From assembly GCF_000151315.2 (NCBI RefSeq), contig NW_011887307.1:500806-561829 (forward strand): 61,024 nt of DNA, read 5' to 3'. Under the pieces are notes generated by a model. That model was not told where the DNA came from, did no database searches, and saw only the letters and a program-made list of their open reading frames with translations. Every line of letters begins with the position of its first letter. The stretch's first letter is position 1. Source of the DNA: Capsaspora owczarzaki ATCC 30864 (lineage: Eukaryota > Opisthokonta > Filasterea). The translations under genes and the position numbers were made by a program. This document shows, piece by piece, positions 28,950 through 40,721 of this stretch.

Positions 28950-31014
28950 ATGGATTTGGTTGCAGAAGACATTCAACCGAGCGTGAGCAACAGCAGCAAG
29001 AACAGTAACAGCAGCAGCAGCAGCAGCATCATCAACAACAACAACAATAGCAGCAGCAGCAGCAGTAGCAGTAGCAGCAATAATAGCAGAAGCAATAGCG
29101 GTGCCAACGACAGCGACAGGGTGCCGAGTGATGACACTCCAGCACCAGCAGCACCAGCAGCAGAGCCCAACGAACAGCCCGCAGACGAGTCTGACGCGGC
29201 AGTGATGCGGGTGGACTTTCTGCAGCTGCTGCCGCGCGAGCTCGGCCTGCTGGTGCTGCGGCTGGTGGGCGAGAGCGACCTGCAATCGCTGCTGCACTGC
29301 GCCTGTGTGAGCCGCCAGTGGAAGGACTTGGCTGAGGACAACCAGCTCTGGCGGAGTCTGTGCGTCGCCTTCGACCGGCCGCTCATCTGGCGGGACCGCG
29401 CGGTTGCCAAGCTCGGCCGTGTGGAGCCCTGGCGCACAACCATGCGGCGGCGGTGGCAGACACACCAGCGCTGGCGCCGCGGCGAGTTCAACCTGTTCAC
29501 CTTTCCGGTTTCTTCCAACCCCTTCACGATCAGCTTCGACCTCGACCAGGTCATCTCCGGCTATGACACTGGCGACGTCATCGTTGCCAAGCTCCCCAGA
29601 GGTCAAGCCCTCCCGACGTTCAAAGGCGTACGTCCTTCGCGCGGGGACCTTGATTGCTATTATTTGTTTTCTATTGTGTTATTTTGGATTTTTTGGGTCG
29701 GCGCCTTTTTTTTTTCTTTTCTTCTTTTTTTCTTTTCTTTTCGTTTATTGTTTGGGTTGCGTTTTCTCGCTCCTCGCTTGCTCTCTGGCCTCGCCGCTCG
29801 CAGTGTCGAGTTTGAGTTGGTTGATTCAACCGGACACGAACACGAGCAGCGATTGCAAGAAATAGGAGCAAAAAAAAAACAAAAAAGGCAACAACGGCAA
29901 AAAAGGCAAAAAATCAACAAAAGGGAAAAAAAACCTCAGAAATTGTGACTCTTCGCCCATTCACTGCGTTGTGCTACTCTCAAAACATTGATTTTATATC
30001 GTTTTTTTTTTCTTTTTCTATTTTCGATCGAGGCGCATTCTCAGTTGTGAATTTCCAGAGGTTGCAATGCACTCACCTTCGTTGTTCCCCCCGTCCCACT
30101 TTCTGACAGCACACAATGAGTATCCGAAGTCTTCGATTTGTTGGCGACGTGCTGGTCACTGGCAGCGAAGACAACACGTTGCGGATATGGTCCATCGCTT
30201 CTGCAAGCTGTCTGCACGTTCTCGAGGCGCACACCTCCATGGTTGCTTGTGTCCGATTTGGAAACGATGGCATCTTTTGTTCCGGATCCTGGGATCAAAC
30301 TGTCAAGGTTTGTTCATCTCCTTGTCAAACATGGCCATTTTGGTCAACGATCGTTCTGACGTTCTTGTTGCATCAACAGGTGTGGAATACGGAAGGCCAA
30401 ATGCTGTGCAATCTCAATCTCGAGGCTCCTGTCAACGCAGTCTATCTGTTGGGACACTCACTGGCGACTCATCACAGTACGTGTTCTTTGGCTATTTTTG
30501 TTACAATATTTTTTTTTAATTTTCGTTTGCAACTCGCGACAAAATAACTGACAATGCTTTTGTTTCTCTCTTTCGCTTGTCAGCTGAGCTGATTCAAATC
30601 TACACGCTCTCGTCCGACTACTCATCAGCAAGTTTACACTCGACAATGGTGGGCCACTTGGATGAAGTGTTGTGCCTCCAGATGGACGAGGAAAATGTGG
30701 TTTCTGGATCGATGGACAAGACCATCCGCGTCTGGCGGAGATCAGACAGCTCATGCCTGTCGACTCTCAAAGGCCACTCGCGTCCCATTAGCTGTCTTCA
30801 GTTCAATCGAGATCGGATCGTGTCAGGAGACTGGAATGGTAGTTTGCGCGTCTGGGACTTTGCGACATTCACGCCCCTTTACATACTGATTGAGTCTGGC
30901 CCTTCCATCTCTGACCTGCAATTCAATGATTCCGTCATCATGCTGTCTGCTGATGATGCTCAATCGCGCGTGTGTGATTTCTCTCGGCTGGAGAATGAGT
31001 TTTTGTTTCTCTGA
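28950..31014 (+). CDS. F-box/WD40-repeat protein (SCF ubiquitin-ligase substrate receptor type)
   Basis: Four exons (28950-29627, 30110-30307, 30380-30476, 30584-31014) give 467 residues. The joins rebuild WD40 blades exactly, for example FKG-HTMSIRSLRFVGDVLVTGS and QTVK-VWNTEG. Residues ~8-75 are a low-complexity Ser/Asn tract encoded by AGC/AAC repeats. An F-box follows at ~90-137 (LLPRELGLLVLRLV, CVSRQWKDLAEDNQLW), which should bind Skp1. About six WD40 repeats occupy ~185-465 with GSxDxTxRVW motifs, the substrate-binding propeller. This is the FBXW layout; short outer blades prevent a firm match to FBXW7, FBXW1 or another member. Intron 1 (482 bp) is the longest of this gene and contains T and A runs. 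Confidence 0.9.
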
Positions 31015-32893
31015 TGAATGAAGATGTTATTGTTGACAGTTTGTTTTTGCTTTTGAATCAGTCTAACAGAGGTAAAGTTCAAAGGCGACCGACCGTGACC
31101 AACAAAACGAAGCGAAGGAGGGGAGGGTGTGCGTGTGTGGGGAGGGGGGGGGAAAAATCTAAGTCTCGGTTCAGGATGATAAGGAGGGCGGGGTAGGGGG
31201 AGTGGGTAAACGTTGAAAGCGATTGCGAAATTCGCTTAGCTGTGCTAAGATGACTTGCGCGAGCTTGGCGTTCAGCAGCGCTGTCTGCGAGCAGCAGTGC
31301 ACAGCGCGTGTTGACCGCACCTCCTCCTCCTTCGCGTTCGTCGCCTTTGTTGTCGTAGTGTGTCGACACGCAAACGACATGCGACAACCGGATTACAATT
31401 TTCAAATTCATTTTTTTTTCAAAAATCAAAGCTCCCAATGGAGGTGTGAAAAAAAACAAAGGTTTGGCTCGCCAACGAACGGCGCGCAGTTGAGCAAGCT
31501 TGGAAAGTACGAGCATTCACGCACACCGGGTCACGCATCTGTAGTCACCGAAAGCCTTCAGCTCACCTCTTGTCCCTTTTCATATCGGTTCACCGATTCG
31601 ACATAACCGGGGAGTTTAGAAACAACATCAAAAAAACATATCAGCATTCGAGCACGCGCCGTCAATTCAAAAACCAACCGTTCGTTCCCACTGTAAGGTC
31701 GTTCCTTGGACCTCTTCCATCCAATGATGGCTGCTGTCACACACCCTACCGGAACTGTTTTAGTTTTGATGTCTTGTCCCCAATGGACGACCCTGTATTG
31801 GGGTGAGAGAGGTTGCTGGTTTTTTTTTTCCTGGGATTTTGACTTTCTTTGTCGAGATTTGTGCTTTCGGGTCACTGTTCGCGTTTGGGAGCAACGCAGT
31901 CCATTTTTGCACTTGATCAACCTCAACAACATGGCCCTGGCACAACCATGCCGAGGCCCATACCCCCTTCATGCAGGCTCTCCTGCCGGTGGATAGTGGA
32001 TGACTTTCTTGGTTATCCGGCTTCTTTCGAGAATCTTGTTTTCAAAACTGGGTCCCGTTGACGGCGACGCCTCCACAGTCGAGAGTGGTTGTCACCTTTG
32101 CCGCAAGTATGAGCACCCCACTTGCAGCGCTGCATTAATCCACGCCTGAGTGTCAACACACAGCGTACACACAGCGTGCGTGCTCCTGTGGGAGATCGGT
32201 GAATTTTTCATTTTCAAGGCGGTTTTTTTTGAAGAGATGTGTACTTGTAGTCCAGTTTCATGCTTTCAACCATGAACTAGATCTACACTGCAGCTAAGAC
32301 GCGACACACCATGGTCCTCATTCTCAACCTCTGCTTTGAGCCGCTTCCGCGGTGAAATTGCAAATTTTGTGGGCTCTTAAGGGAGATCTGTGCTTTTGGC
32401 TCTTTCGCGCAATAAGCGGAGAACGGTGTGCGTTGGTGCGGCTGTGCAATCACCTCGACCACACCGGACACTTGCAGCCTACCCCATCGTCGAGCGTTGC
32501 GACCACTCCCTCCACCGGCTTCTCTCTCCCTCTCTCTCTCTGTCCTCTGTCCCCCATTTCCCTTCCCCTCGCCTCTGATCGCAGTTAAAAGCGAGTAAAA
32601 CGAGATTCGTGCTTTTATTTTCCGTTTCAATTTCACGATGTCATGATTTGAGCGGGAGGTGCTAGCTCCCACCCGACGTGGCCGAGGCCAAGGGACTTGC
32701 ACTCAAATGGCCGCATCTTTTGGCATGATTCCTACCTCGCCTGGATGCTGTGGACGGGAGCGAAATGTCGACTGACGGGGGAGAGTGAGAGAAAACGACT
32801 ATCCGTTCTACCTCAAACCAAACCTGAAACCTGAAATCATTTCTGCATGCACGTCTCATCCCGTCACATCAATGGTTGCCAGCGACAGATTCA
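31015..32893. other. 1.9 kb spacer; no gene seen
   Basis: It lies between two plus-strand genes. It contains purine-rich (31100-31200) and CT-rich (32515-32575) patches and scattered short open frames without recognisable motifs or plausible splice partners. It probably holds the 3' UTR of the F-box gene and the promoter of the HMG-box gene. Confidence 0.5.
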
Positions 32894-34078
32894 ATGAATC
32901 ATCAGGCTTTCGGCCACATGGGCAGCATTTCTGGCCCAGCAGTGCCCGGCTCGGAGCACCTCGCAATGTCAGCCAATGGGCCTGTCTTAGCTCGAATCGC
33001 TGCGAATTTCTCAATGAGCCCAACGACCGAAGAGCAGCTGCGACAAATGTCGCTGGCTTGCAAGCTGACAACCACTCAACCAAATCAACCAAGCCAAAAG
33101 CCTCTTGTTGTTCTGCGTCGGATTGCAGCCAAGCCACAAAGCCCAACACCCGTGTCAGAGCCAACGCAGGAGACCACCACAACCAAGCGACGAGGACCCA
33201 ACGGATTTATTGTGTTTCGCACAATGAATAAACACCGATACAGTCATCTCCCCAGCCGAGCGTCCAGCATCGAGCTTGGGAAACTCTGGAAACAGCTCTC
33301 GAGCGACGAGCGCGTCACATTTGAGATGGAAGCGCAGAAACGAGAACTTCTGCAGCTCAACACAAACAAGCCTGCTCGAGCGACCAAAGTCCGAAAGCCT
33401 CGTCTCTTGTACAACAATCGACTGACCGCGGCTGGCCGTCGCCAAGCGCAGCAGGTGGCAGAAAGCTGCCTTCCACGCTCATTCCTTGCACATGAAACTT
33501 TGCATGCGGATCATGAAATGTTTCCACTCGATGTTACTGACGCGTCTTCCCTCTTTCCCGGGTCCAAAGCTTGCGAACCACCGATCTTGCCAATCAGTTC
33601 AAGCAACAGCAGCACGTTCAGCAGCACGACCAGCGCTGCGCTTTCACTCGCGTCTGATAGCTCGAGCACTTTGGCAGAGCCATCTCCGATCTCCGACTCT
33701 GACAGCAGCTGCAGCGTTGTCGATGACTGGCGCAATACCAATCTCGAAGCGCCTTTGCATCCCCGTCCTTTTGTTCGGCTTTTAGGATTGAGCGGTCAAG
33801 ACGATGACTGTGAGAACATTTCGAGCTGGCTTTCACCACCTGCCGAATCTGCTCCTCTCCCGATTTTGCCTGCTCCTCATCCGAAGAATCTGGCCTGCCA
33901 GCTTGCGCAACGTGCTACCTTCGTCGTCTCTGCATGCCACTCGCCCACTCTAGTGTGCCAGTCGCCGGTGCCGCTGCCGCCGCCTTCGATTGCGATTGAC
34001 ATGTCCTGGTTGGACTGGGCAGAACGCGATCTCGCAGTGCGCTCTGTCGACAGCAACCAAAGTTCTCCTACGCAATAG
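32894..34078 (+). CDS. HMG-box transcription factor-like protein (MATA/SOX-type box)
   Basis: Single exon, 394 residues from the first in-frame ATG. Residues ~98-155 form one HMG box: KRRGPNGFIVFRTMNKHRY, then IELGKLWKQLSSDERVTFEMEAQ. The N-x-F-I-x-F-R start and the helix-2 pattern I/LGxxWxxLSxxE are those of sequence-specific boxes (SOX, TCF and fungal MATA_HMG), not of the tandem non-specific HMGB type. The rest is low-complexity: a basic patch after the box (RATKVRKPR), a Ser-rich stretch at ~235-280, and an acidic/Pro-rich C-terminus that could act in transactivation. It is expected to be nuclear and to bend DNA at a short motif. Whether it belongs with SOX/TCF or mating-type regulators cannot be settled by eye. 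Confidence 0.82.
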   Translation: MNHQAFGHMGSISGPAVPGSEHLAMSANGPVLARIAANFSMSPTTEEQLRQMSLACKLTTTQPNQPSQKPLVVLRRIAAKPQSPTPVSEPTQETTTTKRRGPNGFIVFRTMNKHRYSHLPSRASSIELGKLWKQLSSDERVTFEMEAQKRELLQLNTNKPARATKVRKPRLLYNNRLTAAGRRQAQQVAESCLPRSFLAHETLHADHEMFPLDVTDASSLFPGSKACEPPILPISSSNSSTFSSTTSAALSLASDSSSTLAEPSPISDSDSSCSVVDDWRNTNLEAPLHPRPFVRLLGLSGQDDDCENISSWLSPPAESAPLPILPAPHPKNLACQLAQRATFVVSACHSPTLVCQSPVPLPPPSIAIDMSWLDWAERDLAVRSVDSNQSSPTQ

Positions 34079-34593
34079 TTCCAGGTGTCAACATGTTAAT
34101 CTCTTGTCAAAGCCCGAGTTCTCACCACCGTCGGCTTTGCGCTACAGTATTGTTCTTCCGTTCGTCATGTATTGGTTCGTTTTGATCGTTTTTGCTAGTT
34201 CGCTTGTTCATTTATCGTTTGTACAGCGGGTACAGTTCGCATCTCCTTTAGATACATCCTTCAACTTGATACCTTTGACATGTCAATCCTGCCTGTATTT
34301 GGGAAGGAGATGACTTGGATTCACTTTGATTTCGTTTGGGTTTGAGATGGATGGTTGCGTCGTGTACCAATCACTGCTCGTTTCGACCATGCCATACTCT
34401 TGTTGCACAATCCATGGCTGACTCGTTGAAGGATATTACTGAGTAGTATTTCCCAAAGAACAGCACAACGATTCAATTTGACAAAAACAGACAAAAGCAA
34501 CCAACAGCACAGAAACACCACGATCTCGAGATTCAAGCACAACGCAAAACTTGGAGCATGCCAGCATTTCGTTTGTGCTTGCAAAGTGTGCTA
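34079..34593. other. 515 bp convergent 3' spacer
   Basis: It lies between the HMG-box gene stop and the small membrane protein stop, so it holds both 3' UTRs. No repeat, hairpin or open frame of note was seen. Confidence 0.5.
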
Positions 34594-34614
34594 CTATGGC
34601 TTGTTGCTGGCGAT

Positions 34615-34645
<31 letters not shown>

Positions 34646-34986
34646 TGTTGGGCTGTAGCGGCCTGTCTCAGCAGTCGCTTGGCTTCGCGTTCCGCCTCGA
34701 CTGCCTCGGCCAGCAGCTGCGCGCGCCGCTCTTTCAGATCGTCCTTCAGCCGTTGTGCAATGTACTGACCCAGGAAGACACCGGCGACTGCGGCGCCGAT
34801 ATAGAGCGGTAATCGCACGAGGAACGGGCTTCGCCTGGACACCAGGTGCTCTGGCACTGCGGCCAGCCGTGGTGGCACCATCTCGGGAGCCGAGCTGCTA
34901 TTAAGATGACTATGACTGCTTGTACTGTGACTGGGCTGACTACTGCTGGGCTGACGACCGCTCGGCTGACCTACCGTGTCGGCCAT
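34594..34986 (-). CDS. Small single-pass membrane protein with polyQ tail, function unknown
   Basis: 130 residues, single exon, with ATG at 34986. The first ~50 residues are Ser/Gln/His-rich. One membrane segment follows (FLVRLPLYIGAAVAGVFLG, ~57-75), then an amphipathic charged helix (KDDLKERRAQLLAEAVEAE) that could form coiled coil, and a run of about 12 Gln encoded by CAG/CAA near the C-terminus. It has no signal-peptide layout, so it is probably a tail-facing-cytosol or organelle membrane protein. I do not recognise the family. It is supported as a gene by its sensible topology and its position 200 bp from the divergent FUBP gene; a chance open frame is less likely but possible. Confidence 0.6.
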
Positions 34987-35186
34987 TCTTGTCAATGTGG
35001 TGGGGTCTTATTTTTTACGGACTACGACGACTGAATCTTCCCAAATCCATTCACCACCAAGTTCTGTTTGCGTTTGTTCTGCAGCATGATGGATGTTGCA
35101 TGCCTTTGTCGAATCTCGCTTTGTGTTGAGTTTGGCTCGGCTTTGTACAGTCTTCTTGGTTTTGCTTTGCTTTGCACCTGTTCTCA

Positions 35187-35505
35187 ATGTCTGACTTCAA
35201 CGCCGTTCCGCCGCCTGCCAGCTCTGGCGCCGCCGTCTTCGAGGAAGCCATGCGTCGTGCTCGCGATCTCGCTGCCAAGCTCGGCGCACCCGGTGCAGGC
35301 GCTGCTCCTTCCGATGGTAAAAAGCGTGCATCGTTGTCCCGTCTCGCGTCGTTCGTCGTCGTCTCCCCCTCGCATCATCGTGGGGCGCTCTTCCGCACAC
35401 CCAACACACCGCTCGTCACTTGATCTGGTCGGAGCAGCTGTTCCTCTGACCGAGTGTGGTTTCGCATCCAGTTCAAAGCGACAATGCGTTTTGAAGCGAT
35501 GTCCA

Positions 35506-35537
<32 letters not shown>

Positions 35538-37444
35538 CCAATGCGTTTTCAATGGTTTTAGCTCAATGGTTTTCGTTCCCCCCTCTTCTATGGTTTTTGA
35601 TCTTCAGCAGCGTACGCCGCGCCGCCCAGCTCGGAGCCAAGCATGTTCAAGCGATCGCACGAGGAGTCCGAGGGCGCAGGCCAGGACGGTGGCGACGCTA
35701 ACGGCGCGAGCAAGCGTGCTGCGTTGACCGACCCGGTGAGCGACTACCCGCAGCCAGGCCAGTCCGCACCGGCCACCGATGCATTCTCAGTGCCCAGCCA
35801 CACGATTGGCCTGATCATTGGACGACAGGGCGAGACCATCCGTCGCATCGAGTCCCAGACAGGTGTTCGTGTCCAGTGCGCGCAGGACGGCGGCTCCAAC
35901 GATCGTGTTGTCACCATCTCTGGTCCTGCAGAGGGCATCGAGCTCGCCAAGTCGATGATTCGCGAGATTATCTTCAAGGACGACGTAAGTCAAGAGCGTT
36001 ACAGGGTCACCATCTGCTTGCCCCTCTTTTTTTTTTTTTCTTTTTTTTTTCTTTTTTCTGTCTTCTTTTTTTTTTTTTTCCCTTGCTTTTTTACGTTCGT
36101 TGTTGTGTTTGGCTCCTCTCGTGTTAACGCTCACCCTTCTCAACTTGATTCAAACGTTGCACCATTAGCGTGTTGCGAGCGCCCATGGCGCTGGACACGG
36201 TGGCTCCCATGGCGGTCCCCATGGTGGTTCCCATGGTGGCGCTGCTCCTTGGGCGACTGGCGCAAACACAATGCCCGTTTCTGGCGGCGGCGCAGAGCCC
36301 TTCATCATGATGATTCCTACATCTCGTGTTGGTCTTGTGATTGGCCGCTCTGGTGACAAGATCCGTGAGATTGAGGCGCGCACCGGCGCCCGTCTGCAGA
36401 TGATTCAGCACGGTCTGCCACGCGATGCCACCGAGAAGCCGCTCCACATTACCGGCACTCAAACCGTCATCGAGGCGGCCAAGCTTCTCGTCGAAGAGGC
36501 CATCCGACCTCTTGACCAGGCCGGCGCTGGTTTCGGCGGCTCGGCCGCTGTCGGCGGCACCACACTCGATGTGCAAGTGCCCCGAGAATTCACTGGTGCC
36601 GTGCTCGGTGAGCGTGGTGATACGATCAAGCGATTGCAGCACGATACTGGCACGCGTATTCAGTTCCGCTCTGGCGACGACGGTGCTGCCATCCGCACTT
36701 TGCAGGTGACTGGCGAGGAAAGCGCAACACGCCGCGCCGAAGCTGCAATCCAGGTCATCATTGAAGAAGCGCGCAACAGGCGCCCTGGCTCCCGGGTCGA
36801 GTACTCCGGTGGTGGCGGCTCTGGCAGCTTTGGATCTGCCTCGTTTTCTGGCAGCGGTTCTGGTGGCTACTCTGCACGCAGTGGCCACACGAACATTCAG
36901 GTCGCTGTGCCCGCCCGCATCACCGGCCTCGTCATCGGCAAGAGCGGTGAGAATGTCAAGTACATGGAGCAGGCGACTGGAGCCCGTATCCAGCTGAACA
37001 AGGATGCCCCTCCCAACGCGGTTGAAAAGTTCTTTAATGTTTCCGGTGAAGCTGCTGCTGTCGAAGCTGCGCAGAACATGCTTCGCGAGCGCATCAACAG
37101 CCTCCAGAGCGAGCGGTAAGAACGAGTGGTGGTTTGAGAATGGATTCGAGCTGGTGTGTTGGGACGGGATGTTTGGTTTGCATGTCCATGCCTGTCTCAC
37201 TTTCTTTTCGTTGTCTTTTGGAAGCGGTGGCAGTGGCGGCTCATCAGCACCAGGTGGCGCTGCTGGAGCCTACGGACAGCAGTACCCTGGCTACCAGAAC
37301 TACGACTGGTCCGCTTACTACGCTCAGGCTCAGGCGTATGCTGGCTACCCTGCCAACTACGATTGGTCTGCTTATTATGCGCAGCAGCAACAAGCCCCTG
37401 GCGCTGGAGCCCCACCAGCTGGAGGTTCCGCACCGTCCAAGTGA
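35187..37444 (+). CDS. Four-KH-domain RNA/ssDNA-binding protein, FUBP/KHSRP type
   Basis: Four exons (35187-35316, 35608-35984, 36169-37115, 37225-37444) give 557 residues with all phases consistent. Four KH domains are clear, each with its GxxG loop: KH1 ~101-167 (IIGRQGETIRRIE), KH2 ~212-280 (VIGRSGDKIREIE), KH3 ~302-370 (VLGERGDTIKRLQ, then RIQFRSGDDG) and KH4 ~409-478 (VIGKSGENVKYME). KH1 and KH2 are separated by a Gly/His-rich spacer. The C-terminus is Gly/Gln/Tyr-rich and contains NYDWSAYYAQ twice, which corresponds to the Tyr-rich C-terminal repeats of FUBP proteins. The family binds AU-rich RNA and single-stranded promoter DNA and controls mRNA decay, splicing and transcription. Four KH domains plus the Tyr-rich tail separate it from three-KH PCBP/hnRNP K proteins. 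Introns 1 and 2 contain long T tracts. Confidence 0.93.
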
Positions 37445-38586
37445 AGCCGTTCGTCCCGTTTCCCGCGTGTCAGGTATGTGACTCCATTGCTCGGGTTTGC
37501 GTCTTCTCTTTGCGCTGGTGGGGAATTTTGATGCCACTGAAAATGACATCCTGCATGATCTGCTGCCGCTGTTGAGACCAAAGGGGGAGGGGGATGAAGA
37601 AAATGAACTGAAGGAATTGAACAGAACGTGTCTGGAGGTTGATTTTTTTTTTTTTTTGGTGCTTGGGTGCTTGAATGCTGAGATGCTTGAATGGTTGAAA
37701 TGTCTGCATGCTTGAAATGCTTGATTGCGTGACTGCTCCACTGCATGACTGCTTGATTGCTCGACGTTGCATGGCGTGTTTGTTTTTCATGTCGTCTTTG
37801 CTTTTTTTTTTCTTCTCCTTTTCTGTTGCTGCTTTGTGCGGTGTCTTTCTCGCTTTTGCCATCGCCTTCAACCCGAGTGATCGGTTACGACACTCTGCTC
37901 GACCCTTGGCTCCGAATCGCTCCGCTTTCCGCGCCTGCCAGGAAACGACACAAGATCCGCCCCCATTCACAAAACCCACACGAGCACTCTCACCTCTTCT
38001 CCCCCCCCCGCCTCTGCGCTTGTTGCTCATGATTTTTGTCTGCTTTTTTGTTTTGCCCTGATTCTTTGCTGTGCGCCGTACCGTCTGTCAAATTGCCGTC
38101 TGCGCCTCCGAACTGCATGCAGTTGTTGTGTTTGTTGTTCTCGTTTGCTCCGGACCTTTGCATTTTTTCGCGCCTTCCCTTCAAGTGCTCGCAGCTTTGA
38201 CGCTGCCCTTTTGGGTTGATTTGCATCGAGCGTTTTTGACTCCGGCAATGAGTTTGGAGAAACCGTTCGTCTCATTTGTTTGCAGATTTTCCCCTCAAGT
38301 TTTTGTCGATGGCCAGAAATACACGCCGTTTGTTCTGATATGGGCCTGCCATGGCTCATTGACCGATAAAAACCATTCTGTTCCTCACTCACACCGCCGT
38401 GGGGACCAGAACCGATATGAGCCAAACCCGATTCCGCTGTTCACGGTTCGAGTGCGCTGTTGCCCATCGGCGACTGAGTCGCGTAGAGGCCAATTCCCAG
38501 TGAAATGGGTACACGCATTGGAAATGTCGTGGGTTCGAATGTCACCGACCGAACTCCCCACCTCTAGCACTATTTTTGGACCTGAG

Positions 38587-38646
<60 letters not shown>

Positions 38647-38929
38647 CAGTTTTTTCGATTTTAGACTTGTATTGGGGGGCCACCACGTAGTCTGGTTGAG
38701 CCGAAGTGCCAGAAGCAGGGAGGTTCTAACCCTGCATAAAGTGATATTGGGCTGTTTTTTTAAAAAGGTAGCAGTCTGAAAGTCAGCGCAAGCTGCAGAT
38801 CAAAAGCAAGAATGCAAGTGAATTACTCAGCAATACTATGGGCGTGTATTCAGAAAATTCAGCGAGCCACATAGGCATACAGTACAGTATACGCACACAC
38901 ACAAAAGCACACATTCCCAGCAACCATAA
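37445..38929. other. 1.5 kb convergent spacer with T57 run and tRNA-promoter-like motifs
   Basis: It lies between the FUBP-type and exostosin stops. It contains T tracts at 37640-37655 and 37802-37812, a 57-nt T run, a B-box-like GGGTTCGAAT at 38531-38540, and a second A-box/B-box-like pair (38691-38703, 38722-38732) with a 6-bp stem. No complete tRNA cloverleaf can be drawn. No protein-coding gene is seen. Confidence 0.5.
38590..38646. repeat. 57-nt T homopolymer
   Basis: An uninterrupted run of 57 T, the longest homopolymer in the window. Its exact length depends on sequencing accuracy. Confidence 0.9.
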
Positions 38930-40721
38930 CTACTGAACGTGGCCGTCCATTCGCAACGTGCAATAGCGATCTGCAAGCTCTCGAATAGTCATGCTGTAGG
39001 CATTGAGGTGATACGCTTCCCGTCGGACGACTGGATCTGGGTCGGAGAGTGCAGCAGCCGTGGTTTGAAGCGCCTTGGAAGATTCGCCGTAGTAGAACAA
39101 GTGGGCAACCGCGGCGATTTGCCTTCGCCGCTCGCGAATGAAATCCTCATCCAGGCTGAGCTTATAGAGATACTCGAGGAAGGAGAACGAGTCGAGCTGC
39201 GAGGTGGGATAGCGAACCACAATCGAATCCCAGTCAATGTGGTCGTAAAAGCCAAAGCGGAATCGACGGTCAAACTGCACCGGAATGCATCCTGAAATGA
39301 GCGAGTCGTAAAAGCGCTGCGTCCAAGGCGAGGTTCCGTGTGGTGCGGCGCAAAAGGTAAAGTTCTGAATCCGCAACGAGTAGAGCTCGGGCACAGGGTC
39401 GTCGATCTTGTTGGCAATGAGCACCTTGTCCCGGAAGAACGCGGCCTGCTCCGAGTCGCCTTGCACAAGCTTTCGTAAGCGACCCAACGCCTGGCGTTGA
39501 TCGCCCAACGATGTGCCGCCAAGATACAGGAAGAGCATGGGCCGCTCTTCCTCGATTTTTTGACTCACATCCATAAACTTTCCGAAAATGTAGTCGGCAC
39601 TGCCCGGGATGACAAAGTCCAAGCCTGAAAAGTAGGCGCGTGAGCGAGCGGCTTCTGACAGGAGCTTGGTCGCGTTCGAGTACCAATCGTTGGCTGCCAC
39701 GGGATGCAATTCTCCCGCGAGGAGCGAACTGATCACGTTCATGGAACCACCGCCCGGATTGATGATAAAGTGATCGTGACCGTGATTGCGCCGATAGTAG
39801 TCGTGCTTGGTGTGGAGGACGTCGACCATTTCGGTAAACTCGCTCGTCAGATGAAACTGCGTGCGGTTGAAGTCGAGTATGCAACGCACCATGGCCGGGA
39901 TGAAAAACATGTGAGCTTCGTCTGGGTTGTTGGTGTAGTGGATGGACTTGACGACCCATGACGGCAGCTCCACCTCTTCGAGCCACATTGGTGTGACTGT
40001 TTGCAGGCACTTGTGCGGCTCCATGACCTTCATCATTTCCTTGTACACGTAGATCTTCAACGTGCCGATGGGCGCTTCCCACTTGAACTGCGAGGTCGTC
40101 GGCGAGGGCACGCACTGGAGCCCGCCCTTGTTGGAGAACGAGGTCTGGATCATGCCATCCTCGAGCAGCAAGTCATCATTGTGAACGTGCTCGTTCATTG
40201 TCGCGATGAGGGCAGCATTCGGCGTCAGTCTCTGCATTGGAGCAGCAGCTGCAGCTTCAGCCGCCAGTGAAGCGGGCGCGGCGGCAAGAAGGCGGCTGCT
40301 CCCAGGAGGGCACTCGCCGGTCGAAGAAGTGGAAGGCGGCGCGGGAGCACTGTGGTGAGAATGAAAAACGTGGCAAATGTGGCACCGGCACAGTCAACAG
40401 GGAAGGCGAGATGATCCCCCCACGAACCCAGCACATCATATTGAGTGGAGGATGAGGCGAGAGGAGGAAAGCGGGAGCGGGTGGTTAGTGGGGGGTTGGG
40501 GTTAGGGAGCAACAGGGAGACCGAAGCAAAAAAAAAAAAAAAAAAAAAAAAAAATCAGTTTTCATCGCCACGAGTAACTTCACGCCCCTTCTCACACAAT
40601 CAGTTGCTACTCACACATTGCGGGTTGAGAGCAGCAGCAGACCAAGCAGGATCACCAGGAAACCACCCAGCACGTATCGTTCCGAGCCTCGCACGGCATT
40701 GACCGCTGATGCAAGCGACAT
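38930..40721 (-). CDS. Exostosin-family (GT47) glycosyltransferase, type II membrane protein
   Basis: Two exons (40721-40615 and 40349-38930) give 508 residues; the GT|GTGAGT donor and CAG acceptor join in phase 2. A short cytosolic start precedes a signal anchor (YVLGGFLVILLGLLLLS, ~16-32), then a Pro/Ala/Ser stem, then the exostosin domain from ~100. Family features include LKIYVYKE, the conserved SIHYTNNPDEAHMFFIP block, HDHFIINPGG, and the C-terminal TFCAAPHGTSPWTQRFYDSLISGCIPV, which matches the donor-binding part of GT47 enzymes. It should act in the Golgi on secreted or surface glycans. GT47 members in different lineages transfer GlcA, xylose, galactose or arabinose, so the sugar cannot be named. 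Intron 1 carries a 28-nt sense-strand T run. Confidence 0.9.

Noticed and set aside
38385-38570. 61-codon minus-strand frame containing RTHDISN
   Set aside because: Such peptides arise from reading tRNA-like B-box DNA in reverse; there is no gene structure around it.
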